Source: an uncultured Bacilli bacterium
GTDB lineage: Bacteria; Bacillota_I; Bacilli_A; RF39; UBA660
Direction of reading: 5' to 3'
Assembly (NCBI GenBank): GCA_947630095.1
Contig: CANRGI010000003.1
Coordinates: 1-22,016 of the forward strand
Length of the DNA: 22,016 nucleotides
Shown here: in pieces, positions 6,722-14,817 of the stretch
Position numbering within the stretch: position 1 is the first letter of the stretch
How the letters are laid out: every line of letters begins with the position of its first letter
Made by a program: the position numbers and the translations under genes
The notes under the pieces: model-generated
Seen by the model: only the letters and a program-made list of their open reading frames with translations
Told to the model about the DNA's origin: nothing
Databases searched by the model: none

Positions 6722-8323
6722 TTAATTTTGATTAAGTAAAATTGAGTATTTTCTATCTCTTATATTTATATCTAACCTTAAAAACATAGCATTTTTAACT
6801 TCAACAGGCACTTCAATATAAACATTATTTGTTTCTATATCTAAATGTTTAGTATCCATCATAGCGACATATTCTTTACCCTGATAATAATACCTTATCT
6901 TTCCAAAGAAATCTATAAAATCAGTATTACTCTTTATATATTTATTTATAAATAAACTATCGTCTAAATCAGTTTCCATCTCTAATTTCAAAATAGTTCT
7001 ATCTAATCTACCTAAAGTATCTGCTCTTATTATCCTTACTCCATTATAACACTCACTCGTGCAATAAGTATATGTTTCTGTAAATTCGTCAGCAATAGAA
7101 TAACTATTTATTACTACTTCACTCTTAAGTAATGTAGTATCTTTTAAATCTATCGCATCTTGTACTTTTTTATCTTTAACTCCCTCGTGTAACATATAAT
7201 TTATAGGTTTTAATTCTACATCTTTATTTCTAGCAGTTATCTCACCTTTAATTACACTAACTGAGTCTACTAATCTAAATATTGCTTTCTTATAATTCAC
7301 TTCTAAAGGTACTTCATATATTATTAAATAATCTCTACTCTCTCCTGCAAATAAAACATTTTTATAGTAACCTTCTCCTAAATCCCAAAAATACTCATTT
7401 TTAGAATATATTGGCATATAAACCTTTTTATCTAATACTAATCTTATATCACTTATATCTAATGTTACTTTTCCAGGGTTAGTATTTTCCATACCTACTT
7501 TAACTATAATATATTTCTTATTATCATTTATTATTTCTCCAGCCTTATCCATATTAGTTATATATGAATTTTTAACTGTAAACACTACCCCATTTACTAC
7601 AAATGCTTCTTGTTCTTTAAAATCTTTTGAATAAACATTAATATTAACATAAAGAGTATAAACTAACATTAACACTAATGCCGAGCATATTATACCAAAA
7701 AACAATTTATTTTCTAATACATAATACTTAAATTCTCTTAATTTTCTTCTAGCAAATCTTTTATATTTATAATTATTTTGCCCAAAAACTACTTCTACTT
7801 CTTCTTGGTCTGCTTCTGCTATATCTAATTCTGCTAAATCTTTCTTAAAGTCAAATTTCTTTATATCAAATCCTAAAGCACGTATAGTGCCTAATATTAC
7901 AAATATATACTGTGGTACATATAGGAAAGTAAAAATATCTCTGTATGCCCTTATAACCTTAGGAGTTAAAGGACTATTTAACATATTTAAAAAGGCATTA
8001 AAATAAACTAATAAACCAATAAATAATACTATATAAAAAGCGGCTATGGATAAGTAAAGTGCGCGACTTTTCTTCTTCCATCTCATTAGCAAATATACAA
8101 ATGCCGTTATGACTAATATTCCTATTATACCTAAGAACATATAAAAGTTAATATAACTTGATAAATCTATACTTGCTGAATAAAACCCATTCTTAGCGTA
8201 TGTGCGCCAAAAACTAAATATTGCATTACATTTATATAGAATAAACACTAGTAATAGAGTTAATGCTAAATGTATTAGTCTAAAATGTTTAATCATAAAC
8301 GCATAAGGTTTCTTTATTATCAC
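6722..8323 (-). CDS. Membrane protein with five TM helices and DUF4352-like extracellular domain
   Basis: This 533-residue protein has hydrophobic segments at about 15-38, 58-80, 88-112, 128-150 and 207-228. A charged cytoplasmic loop (152-206, with AELDIAEADQEEVEVV) precedes the last one. Residues about 240-345 look like the Ig-like/telokin-like DUF4352 fold: NGVVFTVKNSYI, KYIIVKVGMENTN, then LVLDKKVYMPI and AGESRDYLIIYEVP. A further beta-rich region follows to the C-terminus. DUF4352 domains are extracellular, Gram-positive and of unclear function. The start is GTG (8323), supported by GAGGAG ten bases upstream; the internal ATG nine codons later has no RBS. The gene has its own terminator. 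Confidence 0.7.
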   Translation of the reverse strand: MIIKKPYAFMIKHFRLIHLALTLLLVFILYKCNAIFSFWRTYAKNGFYSASIDLSSYINFYMFLGIIGILVITAFVYLLMRWKKKSRALYLSIAAFYIVLFIGLLVYFNAFLNMLNSPLTPKVIRAYRDIFTFLYVPQYIFVILGTIRALGFDIKKFDFKKDLAELDIAEADQEEVEVVFGQNNYKYKRFARRKLREFKYYVLENKLFFGIICSALVLMLVYTLYVNINVYSKDFKEQEAFVVNGVVFTVKNSYITNMDKAGEIINDNKKYIIVKVGMENTNPGKVTLDISDIRLVLDKKVYMPIYSKNEYFWDLGEGYYKNVLFAGESRDYLIIYEVPLEVNYKKAIFRLVDSVSVIKGEITARNKDVELKPINYMLHEGVKDKKVQDAIDLKDTTLLKSEVVINSYSIADEFTETYTYCTSECYNGVRIIRADTLGRLDRTILKLEMETDLDDSLFINKYIKSNTDFIDFFGKIRYYYQGKEYVAMMDTKHLDIETNNVYIEVPVEVKNAMFLRLDINIRDRKYSILLNQN

Positions 8324-8369
8324 TTAGTATCAACTCCTCATTTTATTCTATTTCTATATACTATTATAT

Positions 8370-8402
8370 AAAAAAAAGAAGTAAATTACAAGCGTTACTT
8401 CT
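8370..8402 (-). terminator. Rho-independent terminator overlapping the end of the LysM gene
   Basis: AGAAGTAA (8377-8384) pairs exactly with TTACTTCT (8395-8402), followed on the minus strand by a run of eight T. The upstream arm contains the stop codon of the LysM gene. Confidence 0.85.
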
Positions 8403-8721
8403 CTTTATAAAAAATCATTTGTTCACTCATTAAATAAATTGACTTATTTTGGTCTACTAAATCATGTTCGTCTACCCCAAAAATATTAGCAACACCCTTT
8501 AAAGTATCTTCTTCTTTAGTAATATAATATTGTATTCCCTTTTTAGGTATTATAAGTGTTTGGTCAGGATAAATATATTCGTCTATCTTTAACCCATTTA
8601 ATTCGGCAACCAATTTAGGATTAACATTAAATTTTCTACTTATACTATATAGTGAATCTCCTTTAATTACAGTATAATAAGTATAATATTCAGTATCTAA
8701 AGTTTTTCTAAACTCATACAT
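8395..8721 (-). CDS. Leaderless protein with two LysM domains
   Basis: The 108 residues comprise LysM 1 at about 15-59 (YYTVIKGDSLYSISRKFNVN, then LNGLK and PDQTLIIPK) and a more divergent LysM 2 at about 64-105 (YYITKEEDTLKGVANIFGVD, then QNKS and EQMIFY). LysM modules bind N-acetylglucosamine polymers such as peptidoglycan or chitin. There is no signal peptide or membrane anchor, unusual for a wall-binding domain. It could be released on lysis, exported by another route, or act inside on a spore or precursor structure. The ATG is fixed by AGGTGG. It lies 40 bp after the gene at 8762-9826 and may be co-transcribed with it. A strong terminator overlaps its stop codon. Confidence 0.85.
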   Translation of the reverse strand: MYEFRKTLDTEYYTYYTVIKGDSLYSISRKFNVNPKLVAELNGLKIDEYIYPDQTLIIPKKGIQYYITKEEDTLKGVANIFGVDEHDLVDQNKSIYLMSEQMIFYKEK

Positions 8722-8761
8722 AAAACCACCTATAATATTTTATGTATTTTATTATTTTTTG

Positions 8762-9826
8762 TTATTTATTATATATAAATACAACATCATCACTCTTAAA
8801 ATTAAATTCAAAATAATGTAGTATTAATTTTACTTCACTATCACTTTCTTTATATAAGTTATCATTTTCTATAAAATATATATTATTTTTATAAGTATCT
8901 ACTAATTTAATATTATTATCATAAAATTTAATCTTTAAATCTTTATTAATTTTATAATTAAAATAATTATTAGATACATCTATATACTTTTTAGGTAAAT
9001 CAAAATATGTTATTTTATCTTTAGTATATTCACTTAATGAAGCATTTACCTTTTTACCATCTTTATATTTAATATAACCTTTCATTTCATTTGAAACTAA
9101 CTTACATTTTTTCTTTTTATAATTAATTTCATACAAACTTGCATCTTTTTCGTCAAATATATATATACTTGATTTATTATTTCCTACTACCCTACTAGTA
9201 TAGTTTATATTATATTGAGTTTTAATTTCTTCATATTTACCTGTAGTCATATCTAAAACTATAAAATTAGAAAACAAATAATCTTCTTCATATTTAGGAA
9301 ATATTAAATACTTTTCTATTTGAAACATTAAATCATTAGAATATCTATCTTTATTAAATATATTAATACTACTTTTATTTTTACCATTTAAATAATAAAA
9401 ACCATCATATTTCCATACTAAAATATACTCTTCTTCATTTAAATTTTTAGCAAAGTAAAAATCGTCTTCAAAAGTATCTTTAATTTCTTTTTGATTAACC
9501 AAATTATAACTAATTAAATTCTCTCCATCACTACATAAATAATATGTTTTAGTCTTCTTTATAATAGGTTTAATACATATATTATTACCTATTTCTTTTA
9601 CTTTAATATCTTCTAAATTTTTCTTAAAGAAATTTCTATTTTGATAAAACATATAATTAAAAGTATTACCTTCATATTCTATTTCATAATACATATAATT
9701 TTTATTAGATTTTTCTAATACTTTAATATCTTTAACATCATATTTAATAGTATAAGATGCACTAAAGAATTTAATTGTTACCATTAAATATAATAAACAT
9801 AATATAATAAAATATACTTTCTTCAT
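8762..9826 (-). CDS. Exported or membrane-anchored protein of unknown function
   Basis: This 354-residue protein has a lysine start and one hydrophobic segment (about 4-24, VYFIILCLLYLMVTIKFFSA), fitting an uncleaved signal anchor or signal peptide without a lipobox Cys. The rest is very rich in K, N, Y and I, with many short beta-like strands: DGFYYLNGKNK, ILVWKYDGFYY, YFIENDNLYKES. The alternation suggests a beta-propeller-like or WG-like extracellular domain that reports values such as 'NNKSSIYIFDE', but I recognise no family. GGAG lies before the ATG. A hairpin (9841-9865) separates it from the thioredoxin-like gene. The extreme A+T content inflates K/N/I/Y, so composition says little about function. 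Confidence 0.65.
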   Translation of the reverse strand: MKKVYFIILCLLYLMVTIKFFSASYTIKYDVKDIKVLEKSNKNYMYYEIEYEGNTFNYMFYQNRNFFKKNLEDIKVKEIGNNICIKPIIKKTKTYYLCSDGENLISYNLVNQKEIKDTFEDDFYFAKNLNEEEYILVWKYDGFYYLNGKNKSSINIFNKDRYSNDLMFQIEKYLIFPKYEEDYLFSNFIVLDMTTGKYEEIKTQYNINYTSRVVGNNKSSIYIFDEKDASLYEINYKKKKCKLVSNEMKGYIKYKDGKKVNASLSEYTKDKITYFDLPKKYIDVSNNYFNYKINKDLKIKFYDNNIKLVDTYKNNIYFIENDNLYKESDSEVKLILHYFEFNFKSDDVVFIYNK

Positions 9827-9840
9827 ATTAACTCCAAAAA

Positions 9841-9865
9841 CAAAAGGCTAATGAAAACATTAACC
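9841..9865 (-). terminator. Hairpin terminator/attenuator between thioredoxin-like gene and next gene
   Basis: GGCTAATG (9846-9853) pairs with CATTAACC (9858-9865), eight pairs with one G-U and a four-base loop, followed on the minus strand by TTTTGTTTTT. Only 14 bases separate it from the next start codon, so it may reduce rather than abolish read-through. Confidence 0.65.
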
Positions 9866-9876
9866 CATTCACTTCT

Positions 9877-10353
9877 TTATTCAGTAGTAGTTGTATCTTC
9901 TGTTTCAGTTTCAATTACACCATATTTTTGTAACTCCGCAATTAATGCTTCTTTATCTCTTTCTCCAGTGAAGTATCCTAGAAAATCTCCTTTATATGTT
10001 ATAAATACATAAGGATAAGCGTCAAATCCATTATCTTTTAAATCATAAGCACTTTCAAGATAATCTTTTGAATAACTACTAATTGTATCGTGTTCATACC
10101 AATATAACTTGAAACCATATTCTTCTTGAACTTCATTCATAATAGGTTTTAAATTAGCGCAGTGTTGACAATAAGAAGCAGCAAGAGTAGTAACGACATA
10201 TTGTGGTTTATCTACTTCATCTTTCCAAGCCTTCATTTCTTTTTTATCTTTTGCATCAACTATAAATACACTACCAAAAATAAATACTATTAATAAAACT
10301 ATTACTATTAATAATGTTTTATATTTTTTTATGAATTTTTTAAATTTCTTCAT
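9877..10353 (-). CDS. Membrane-anchored thioredoxin-like protein
   Basis: The 158 residues carry a lysine-rich cytoplasmic tip, a TM anchor at about 13-33, then a thioredoxin fold outside the cell. The redox motif is C62-Q-H-C65 within AASYCQHCANLKP, and the cis-proline loop is AYPYVF (P114). The region VVTTLAASYC is the expected beta strand leading to the active site. An acidic/threonine-rich tail (TETEDTTTTE) ends the protein. Proteins of this type exchange disulfides on secreted or membrane proteins; CQHC is atypical (CGPC is usual in thioredoxin, CPHC in DsbA), and the partner is unknown. It has its own promoter (TTGTTT, 17 bp, TAAAAT), AGGTGGG before the ATG, and a hairpin after the gene. 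Confidence 0.85.
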   Translation of the reverse strand: MKKFKKFIKKYKTLLIVIVLLIVFIFGSVFIVDAKDKKEMKAWKDEVDKPQYVVTTLAASYCQHCANLKPIMNEVQEEYGFKLYWYEHDTISSYSKDYLESAYDLKDNGFDAYPYVFITYKGDFLGYFTGERDKEALIAELQKYGVIETETEDTTTTE

Positions 10354-10372
10354 AATCCCACCTCACATAATA

Positions 10373-10401
10373 ATTTTATAATAAAAATCTTGAAAAAACA
10401 A
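10373..10401 (-). promoter_or_regulatory. Promoter of the thioredoxin-like gene
   Basis: On the minus strand, TTGTTT (10401-10396) is followed after 17 bp by TAAAAT (10378-10373), 19 bases before the start codon. Confidence 0.55.
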
Positions 10402-10420
10402 CATAATTCACTAATTTTTC

Positions 10421-10450
10421 ACAAATAAAAACACCAAATTAATGGTATTT
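10421..10450 (-). terminator. Rho-independent terminator overlapping the four-TM gene
   Basis: AAACACC (10429-10435) pairs with GGTATTT (10444-10450), seven pairs with one G-U, with TTTTTATTT after the stem on the minus strand. The stop codon of the gene (10439-10441) sits in the loop. Confidence 0.6.
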
Positions 10451-10840
10451 TATCTTTTTGCACTCTATTATACATAAAGCACCTAACATTAAATACATAA
10501 TAGGTTTAACTATTTTGCTTATTACGAAAATAGTATCATAAAATAATAGAGAACTATCTTTATAATTAAAAATGTTTGGTAACAATGTAGCAAGTATAAA
10601 ACTCGTAAATAAGCCAACTAGAATTGCTATAATGTTTTTACTTACCCTAATATTTTTATTTGATTTTTTAAAATTATATGAACTAGTAAATAACAAGAAC
10701 ATTACGAAGAAACTAAAAAATAAATAAAATATCCCAGCGTAATTGCCTTCCATTTTCATATACACATAAACTTCATATGCAGTGAGTAATGTATAGACAG
10801 TTGTAAAAACAGCATAGATATACTTCATAACTCTACCCAT
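10439..10840 (-). CDS. Small four-TM membrane protein of unknown function
   Basis: This 133-residue protein has hydrophobic segments at about 8-28, 38-56, 70-92 and 108-128, separated by short loops with basic residues (NFKKSNKNIRVSKN on one side, IECKKIKYH at the end). No family is recognised. The start at 10840 is set by AGGAGG six bases upstream; a second ATG four codons later (MKYIY) lacks an RBS. It has its own promoter (10861-10889) and terminator. It sits just downstream of the polysaccharide locus, but nothing in it ties it to that pathway. Confidence 0.7.
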   Translation of the reverse strand: MGRVMKYIYAVFTTVYTLLTAYEVYVYMKMEGNYAGIFYLFFSFFVMFLLFTSSYNFKKSNKNIRVSKNIIAILVGLFTSFILATLLPNIFNYKDSSLLFYDTIFVISKIVKPIMYLMLGALCIIECKKIKYH

Positions 10841-10860
10841 ATTAAGCCTCCTAGTTTTAA

Positions 10861-10889
10861 ATTATACAACTAAAATATTAAAAAGTAAA
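10861..10889 (-). promoter_or_regulatory. Promoter of the four-TM gene
   Basis: The minus strand carries TTTACT (10889-10884), a 17-bp spacer and a consensus TATAAT (10866-10861), 20 bases before the start codon. It separates this gene from the polysaccharide operon upstream. Confidence 0.6.
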
Positions 10890-10905
10890 AGTTTTTTGTA
10901 CTAAA

Positions 10906-11385
10906 TTAATTGTTATCTATAAAATCTTCTATTAATTTTACCATATTTTCTGTATTAGAAACATATTTTTTAGGTTTAAATATAGTTGCTTCTTTTAAAG
11001 CATTTTCAAGTTTATTCGGGTCTTTTAAAGGTATAATATACCCCATATCACTAAATTTTTTTATAATTTGTAATTGATGGTCATTAGTTGCTTCCTTATA
11101 TTTTGCTAATCTAGGAGAAGCAATAACTACTTTATTAGCATTAACTGCATCTATAATAGTACCTACTCCCGCGTGTGTTATAACTAAAGAAGATTTTTTA
11201 ATTAGTTCTTTATATTCGCTTGGAGAAAAGAAATTAGAAACTTTCATTACATCAGAAGTAAATTTAGAGTTACCACTTTGTACTATAACTTCTTCTTTAA
11301 TGTTACCTTTCTTAACTTCCTTTTGAACTGCATTAAGTAACCTATCAAAATTCACATCTTGTGTACCTACTGTAACGAATATCAA
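10906..11385 (-). CDS. Alg13-like glycosyltransferase subunit (Cps14G/PssE/EpsF type)
   Basis: The 159 residues begin MIFVTVGTQDVNFDRLL, the classic start of the Alg13-like catalytic half of split GT28 enzymes. HAGVGT (71-76) is the donor-nucleotide loop and NDHQ (101-104) the matching C-terminal motif. Such proteins need an Alg14-like membrane partner to transfer a sugar to a lipid-linked intermediate; that partner is the C-terminal part of the preceding gene. I place the start at TTG 11385, which overlaps the upstream stop as TTGA. GGGGGGTGG lies five bases before it, and the family N-terminus then fits exactly. A GTG three codons earlier (11394) overlaps that RBS and is less likely. It is translationally coupled to the fusion gene. 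The transferred sugar is unknown. Confidence 0.88.
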   Translation of the reverse strand: MIFVTVGTQDVNFDRLLNAVQKEVKKGNIKEEVIVQSGNSKFTSDVMKVSNFFSPSEYKELIKKSSLVITHAGVGTIIDAVNANKVVIASPRLAKYKEATNDHQLQIIKKFSDMGYIIPLKDPNKLENALKEATIFKPKKYVSNTENMVKLIEDFIDNN

Positions 11386-12983
11386 TATATCCACCCCCCA
11401 TATTTAGCATTAGGATATAACTCTAGCATACTCTCCCACTGAACAATGAATAAATCTGCAAATTTGTATACTATTTTACCTGTAACTGTCTTTGTTTCAC
11501 TATTAGCAAATGTTTCTATATATATTATTTTTTTACCAAATAAAGCCCCCAGTGCACACATAGGGCCTGCTGTATGAGCACCTGTTGTAAGAACAAAATC
11601 AGGTCTAAATTTAATAAAATAATATAAACTTTTAAAACAATTTAATAATAATTTTATAGGATAAACTAATTTATGTTTTCTAGTTCCATATATTAAATAC
11701 CCTACTTGTCTTTTACCATAATCATGTACTAAATTTTTATTAGTTGGAGTATTTTCAGTTATAAGCATATAAGGATACTTATAAAACATACTTTTTAACA
11801 TTAACATTTCATTTAAATGTCCCCCAGTAGAAGAAATAAACATAACTTTTTTAAGTGAACGATTTTCTAAACTCTTAAGTAAATTCTTCCAATATTTTAA
11901 TGCACTTTCACTAGTATAATTTTTAACAGTTTCTTTTGACTTCTTACTATAAGTAGAAATAAGTTTTCTATTTTCTAATAATTCTATTACTTTTTTTGCA
12001 AATGCTTCTTTATCTCTATTTTCTATAAGTATTCCTGTATCTTCTTTTAAAAGTGTTTTAGCCCCACTTGAAGTATCAAATGCAACTATAGGTAACCCTA
12101 CATTCATTGCTTCTAATAAAACAAGCCCAAATGACTCCCTTATACTAGGTAACAAATAAATACTAGACTTTAACATTTCTTTTTCTACTTCATAACTATT
12201 CAAATAACCTGTAAGTATTATATTTTTTTCTAACTTAAGTTCTTTTATCTTACTTATAATTTCTTCTTTTTGTATTCCATCTCCTACTAAAGTAAGTTTT
12301 ATTTCTGGGTCTTTCTTAACTAATATATACATTATATCTATTAAATCAAGAAACCCTTTTTCTTCACTAAAACGCCCTACTGCTATTAAATTTTTATTAT
12401 CTAAACTTGACTTCTTATCACTTAATTCATCTATAAAATTAGGTAAATAAATAACTTTTAACCCTAATTCTTCTTTATATACTCTCTCTATTTCTTCATT
12501 TACTACTACTATTTTATCATAGTTAGTTGTACTTTTTATTAATTCCTTTTTATACTTTTTACTAACCTCATTATGATCTGTTAAAATCTTTACAATATTC
12601 TTCTTTTTTAATAATTTATTTACTAATTTAGTTTCATATAATCTAGTTGTAATTATATAGTCACTATCTATTTCTTTTATTGCTTTTTTAGTTTTTCTTT
12701 TCTTTTCTAAAAGTATCTTAGCACCTTTAAATAATTCTTTAATTAAATTAAATACTTTTTTCCTTTTTAATGCACGATTAATCTCTTCTCTATTAGGTGC
12801 CCCATCTATTAAATATTTTATATTAACTTTATTACTTATTGGAAATGATGGCTTTTCATTTAATTTATAAGTTACTACTAAATCAATTTCATAATCATTT
12901 TCTAACATTTTTAAAAAACTGGAAATATATTTTTCTATTCCACCTACTCCAAAATGCAATGTTAATATTGTAATTTTTTTCAT
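11382..12983 (-). CDS. GT4 glycosyltransferase fused to Alg14-like subunit (Cps14F/PssD type)
   Basis: The 533 residues form two domains in one uninterrupted frame. Residues 1-372 are a GT-B GT4 transferase: FGVGGIEKY (11-19), donor-site VGRFSEEKG (202-210), and the EX7E motif in ESFGLVLLEA (E283, E291). Residues 378-533 are Alg14-like: VMFISSTGGHLNEML, TTGAHTAG (466-473) and FADLFIVQWESM; this family recruits the Alg13-like catalytic partner to the membrane. The fusion lets one polypeptide add one sugar by GT4 and, with the next gene product, another by the split GT. The start at 12983 has AGAGAGGTG and the KKITIL opening; a 17-codon upstream extension is implausible. An extended -10 promoter lies in front. 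The GT4 half is a paralogue of the gene at 20773-21870. Confidence 0.88.
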   Translation of the reverse strand: MKKITILTLHFGVGGIEKYISSFLKMLENDYEIDLVVTYKLNEKPSFPISNKVNIKYLIDGAPNREEINRALKRKKVFNLIKELFKGAKILLEKKRKTKKAIKEIDSDYIITTRLYETKLVNKLLKKKNIVKILTDHNEVSKKYKKELIKSTTNYDKIVVVNEEIERVYKEELGLKVIYLPNFIDELSDKKSSLDNKNLIAVGRFSEEKGFLDLIDIMYILVKKDPEIKLTLVGDGIQKEEIISKIKELKLEKNIILTGYLNSYEVEKEMLKSSIYLLPSIRESFGLVLLEAMNVGLPIVAFDTSSGAKTLLKEDTGILIENRDKEAFAKKVIELLENRKLISTYSKKSKETVKNYTSESALKYWKNLLKSLENRSLKKVMFISSTGGHLNEMLMLKSMFYKYPYMLITENTPTNKNLVHDYGKRQVGYLIYGTRKHKLVYPIKLLLNCFKSLYYFIKFRPDFVLTTGAHTAGPMCALGALFGKKIIYIETFANSETKTVTGKIVYKFADLFIVQWESMLELYPNAKYGGWIY

Positions 12984-13005
12984 ACACACCTCTCTTGTTA
13001 TTTGT

Positions 13006-13014
13006 ATTATACCA
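13006..13014 (-). promoter_or_regulatory. Extended -10 promoter before the GT4-Alg14 fusion gene
   Basis: The minus strand reads TGGTATAAT, a perfect extended -10, 22 bases before the start codon; there is no good -35. The same nine bases recur before the GT2-GtrA gene (19067-19075). Confidence 0.55.
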
Positions 13015-13050
13015 TAGAATAATAAAAAAGACATAACTAATGTTACATAA

Positions 13051-13761
13051 TTATTTCTTTATTTTATTTTTTATAAGAATAAATGCTATTTTTAAACTAT
13101 CTCTTATCATTTTATAGTTACTACCTTTATTGTTATTTATATAAATTGTTTTTATTCTTTGTTCAGTAATATTTATATGATTTTTAACTGCATAGATTAA
13201 CATGTTCATTTCATATTCAAAATGTTGTCCTTGTAAGTTAATAGAAGATTTAGCAAAATTATAAGTTAAACCTCTTAACCCAGTTTGAGTATCAGTTATA
13301 TCAGTTCCATATAACTTCTTAAATATTTTTCTTGTTAAATTATTACCTTTGATGCTTTTCTTAGGAACACCTGCCTCATTAAAATTTCTAACCCCAAGTA
13401 TTAATGTTTCACTATTTACTTCTCTTAATATGGAAGCAATTTTAAGTATATCTTTTATAGAATGTTGGCCATCAGCATCAGCAGTTACTATTCCAAATGT
13501 TTCACTTTCTATATAATTGTGAATATAGTAATTTAACCCAGTTTTTAATGCTTCCCCTTTACCCATATTTTTATTATGACTTAATACTATCACGTGATTA
13601 AATGAAGAAATTTCTTTAAAAATATAATTTCTGTCTAAAGTACTCCCATCATTTACTACTATTACTTCAAGCCCTTTTTCTGTAAGCGCTTCTATAAAAC
13701 TAATAAATTCTCTATTAGGATTTAATGCTGGAATTAATACTAAAACTTTTTTATTCTTCAT
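13051..13761 (-). CDS. GT2 family glycosyltransferase (DPM1/polyprenyl-phosphate type)
   Basis: This 236-residue GT-A enzyme shows VLIPALNPN (8-16), NDGS (37-40), GKGEALKTG (68-76), the DXD-like TADADGQH (93-100) and TDTQTGLRG (156-164), as in polyprenyl-phosphate sugar synthases. It ends right after the catalytic domain (about residue 230) and has no membrane domain. Its close paralogue at 17949-19037 has the same domain plus GtrA. It probably charges a lipid phosphate with a sugar, or transfers a sugar in polysaccharide assembly; donor unknown. The RBS is GGTGG. It lies 26 bp after the coiled-coil gene and about 67 bp before the fusion gene, in one direction with both. Confidence 0.88.
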   Translation of the reverse strand: MKNKKVLVLIPALNPNREFISFIEALTEKGLEVIVVNDGSTLDRNYIFKEISSFNHVIVLSHNKNMGKGEALKTGLNYYIHNYIESETFGIVTADADGQHSIKDILKIASILREVNSETLILGVRNFNEAGVPKKSIKGNNLTRKIFKKLYGTDITDTQTGLRGLTYNFAKSSINLQGQHFEYEMNMLIYAVKNHINITEQRIKTIYINNNKGSNYKMIRDSLKIAFILIKNKIKK

Positions 13762-13787
13762 ATATCCACCTTTTACTTCTAATAAAT

Positions 13788-14744
13788 TTACATAATATCA
13801 TTATTTTTTGCTTGATTACTTATAATTTTTACTTGCCCAGATGTTTCAACAGTTTTACTAGCAAGTTCTTTTATTTCTTTATATGCTTTGTCTGTTTTAT
13901 CACTAAGTTCTTTATTTAAATTAGTTAAAGTTTCTATTTCATTTTTTAATGATACTATTAAATCAGATTGTCTATCAATTGTATTTTGATAATCTTTTTT
14001 AATTAATTCTAATTGAAATTTATTTTCTTTAGTTATTTCTTCTGTTGCTTCTTTTCTTCCTCTTTCATATTCATTTGCAAGTAATACTGGAATTTCTGCA
14101 ACTTTACTTTCTAATTCTTTAAAATTATCTGTATTAGTTTTTGCTTCATTAAGTAATTTTATTGTTTCTTCTTCTTTATTTTTTAATTCTTCTTCTCTTT
14201 TCTTCTTACTATCTTCCCAGGCATTATTACTTAATTCTCTTTCTCTTTTAGTTTTATAATTATATTCCTCTATTTCTCTATCTCTTTCTTGTTTTAAAGT
14301 CCTTGCTTTTTCAGAATATTCTTTTTCTAATACTTCTTGTTTTGTCTTATATTCTTCTTCTAAATTTTTTATTTTTAATTCATATTCTTCTACTTCTTTT
14401 TCTTTCTTTAAATCAATTTCATTTAATAAATCTTTTTTAGCATTAACAATAACTGTTAAATCATTTAATTCTTCTTCTATTCCATATAAAGTTTTTAATT
14501 TTAACTCCTCTTCTTGAATAGATAATTCTAAATTTTTAAACTTTGATATTAGTTCTTCAGAAAATATATTTTTCTCTACATTTTCTCTTGTTTCTTCTAT
14601 AGCCTTTTTTACTTTCTTTTCTTTTTCCTCTTTTTCAGGATTAAATTTAATTTGCTCGATATTCTTTTCCCTTTCTAATGCCGCGTTTAGTGCATCTAAA
14701 ATTTCTGCTTTAGTATTCTTTAATGTTATTTCTTCTTTCTTCAT
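13788..14744 (-). CDS. Long coiled-coil protein of unknown function
   Basis: The 318 residues are nearly all charged helix. A possible globular start is at 1-60 (KAEILDALNAALEREK). Near-continuous coiled coil follows at about 75-225, very rich in E and K (KEKEVEEYELKIKNLEEEYK). After a break containing EIPVLLANEYERGRKEATEE (about 213-232), a second coil runs about 233-300. The end is SKTVETSGQVKI. There is no signal peptide or membrane segment, so it is cytoplasmic. It follows the AAA15-type ATPase gene and precedes a GT2. The ATPase gene, the coil gene and the GT2 could be one transcript, although an extended -10 (14769-14777) also sits before the coil gene. A scaffold or partner of the ATPase is one possibility, but nothing proves it. 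Confidence 0.8.
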   Translation of the reverse strand: MKKEEITLKNTKAEILDALNAALEREKNIEQIKFNPEKEEKEKKVKKAIEETRENVEKNIFSEELISKFKNLELSIQEEELKLKTLYGIEEELNDLTVIVNAKKDLLNEIDLKKEKEVEEYELKIKNLEEEYKTKQEVLEKEYSEKARTLKQERDREIEEYNYKTKRERELSNNAWEDSKKKREEELKNKEEETIKLLNEAKTNTDNFKELESKVAEIPVLLANEYERGRKEATEEITKENKFQLELIKKDYQNTIDRQSDLIVSLKNEIETLTNLNKELSDKTDKAYKEIKELASKTVETSGQVKIISNQAKNNDIM

Positions 14745-14768
14745 ACATTCGTTCCTTTCTTTGAGATT

Positions 14769-14777
14769 TATTTTATC
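14769..14777 (-). promoter_or_regulatory. Extended -10 promoter before the coiled-coil gene
   Basis: The minus strand reads TGATAAAAT in the 73-bp gap after the ATPase gene, 25 bases before the start codon. It is identical to the element before the 179-residue gene (6610-6618). Confidence 0.45.
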
Positions 14778-14817
14778 ATTTTAATATATAAAATACTAGA
14801 GAAAAATAGAAATATTT

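Noticed and set aside
11386..11394. GTG start for the Alg13-like protein
   Set aside because: It sits on top of the GGGGGGTGG ribosome binding site. The TTG at 11385 has correct spacing, a 4-base overlap with the upstream stop, and the family-typical MIFVTVGT start.
12984..13034. 17-codon N-terminal extension of the GT4-Alg14 fusion
   Set aside because: It lacks an RBS and contains the promoter. The internal ATG has AGAGAGGTG and gives the typical GT4 opening KKITIL.
13725..13919. Plus-strand open frame of 64 codons, hydrophobic
   Set aside because: It is antisense to the GT2 start and the end of the coiled-coil gene. Its hydrophobicity is only the complement of K/E-rich codons.
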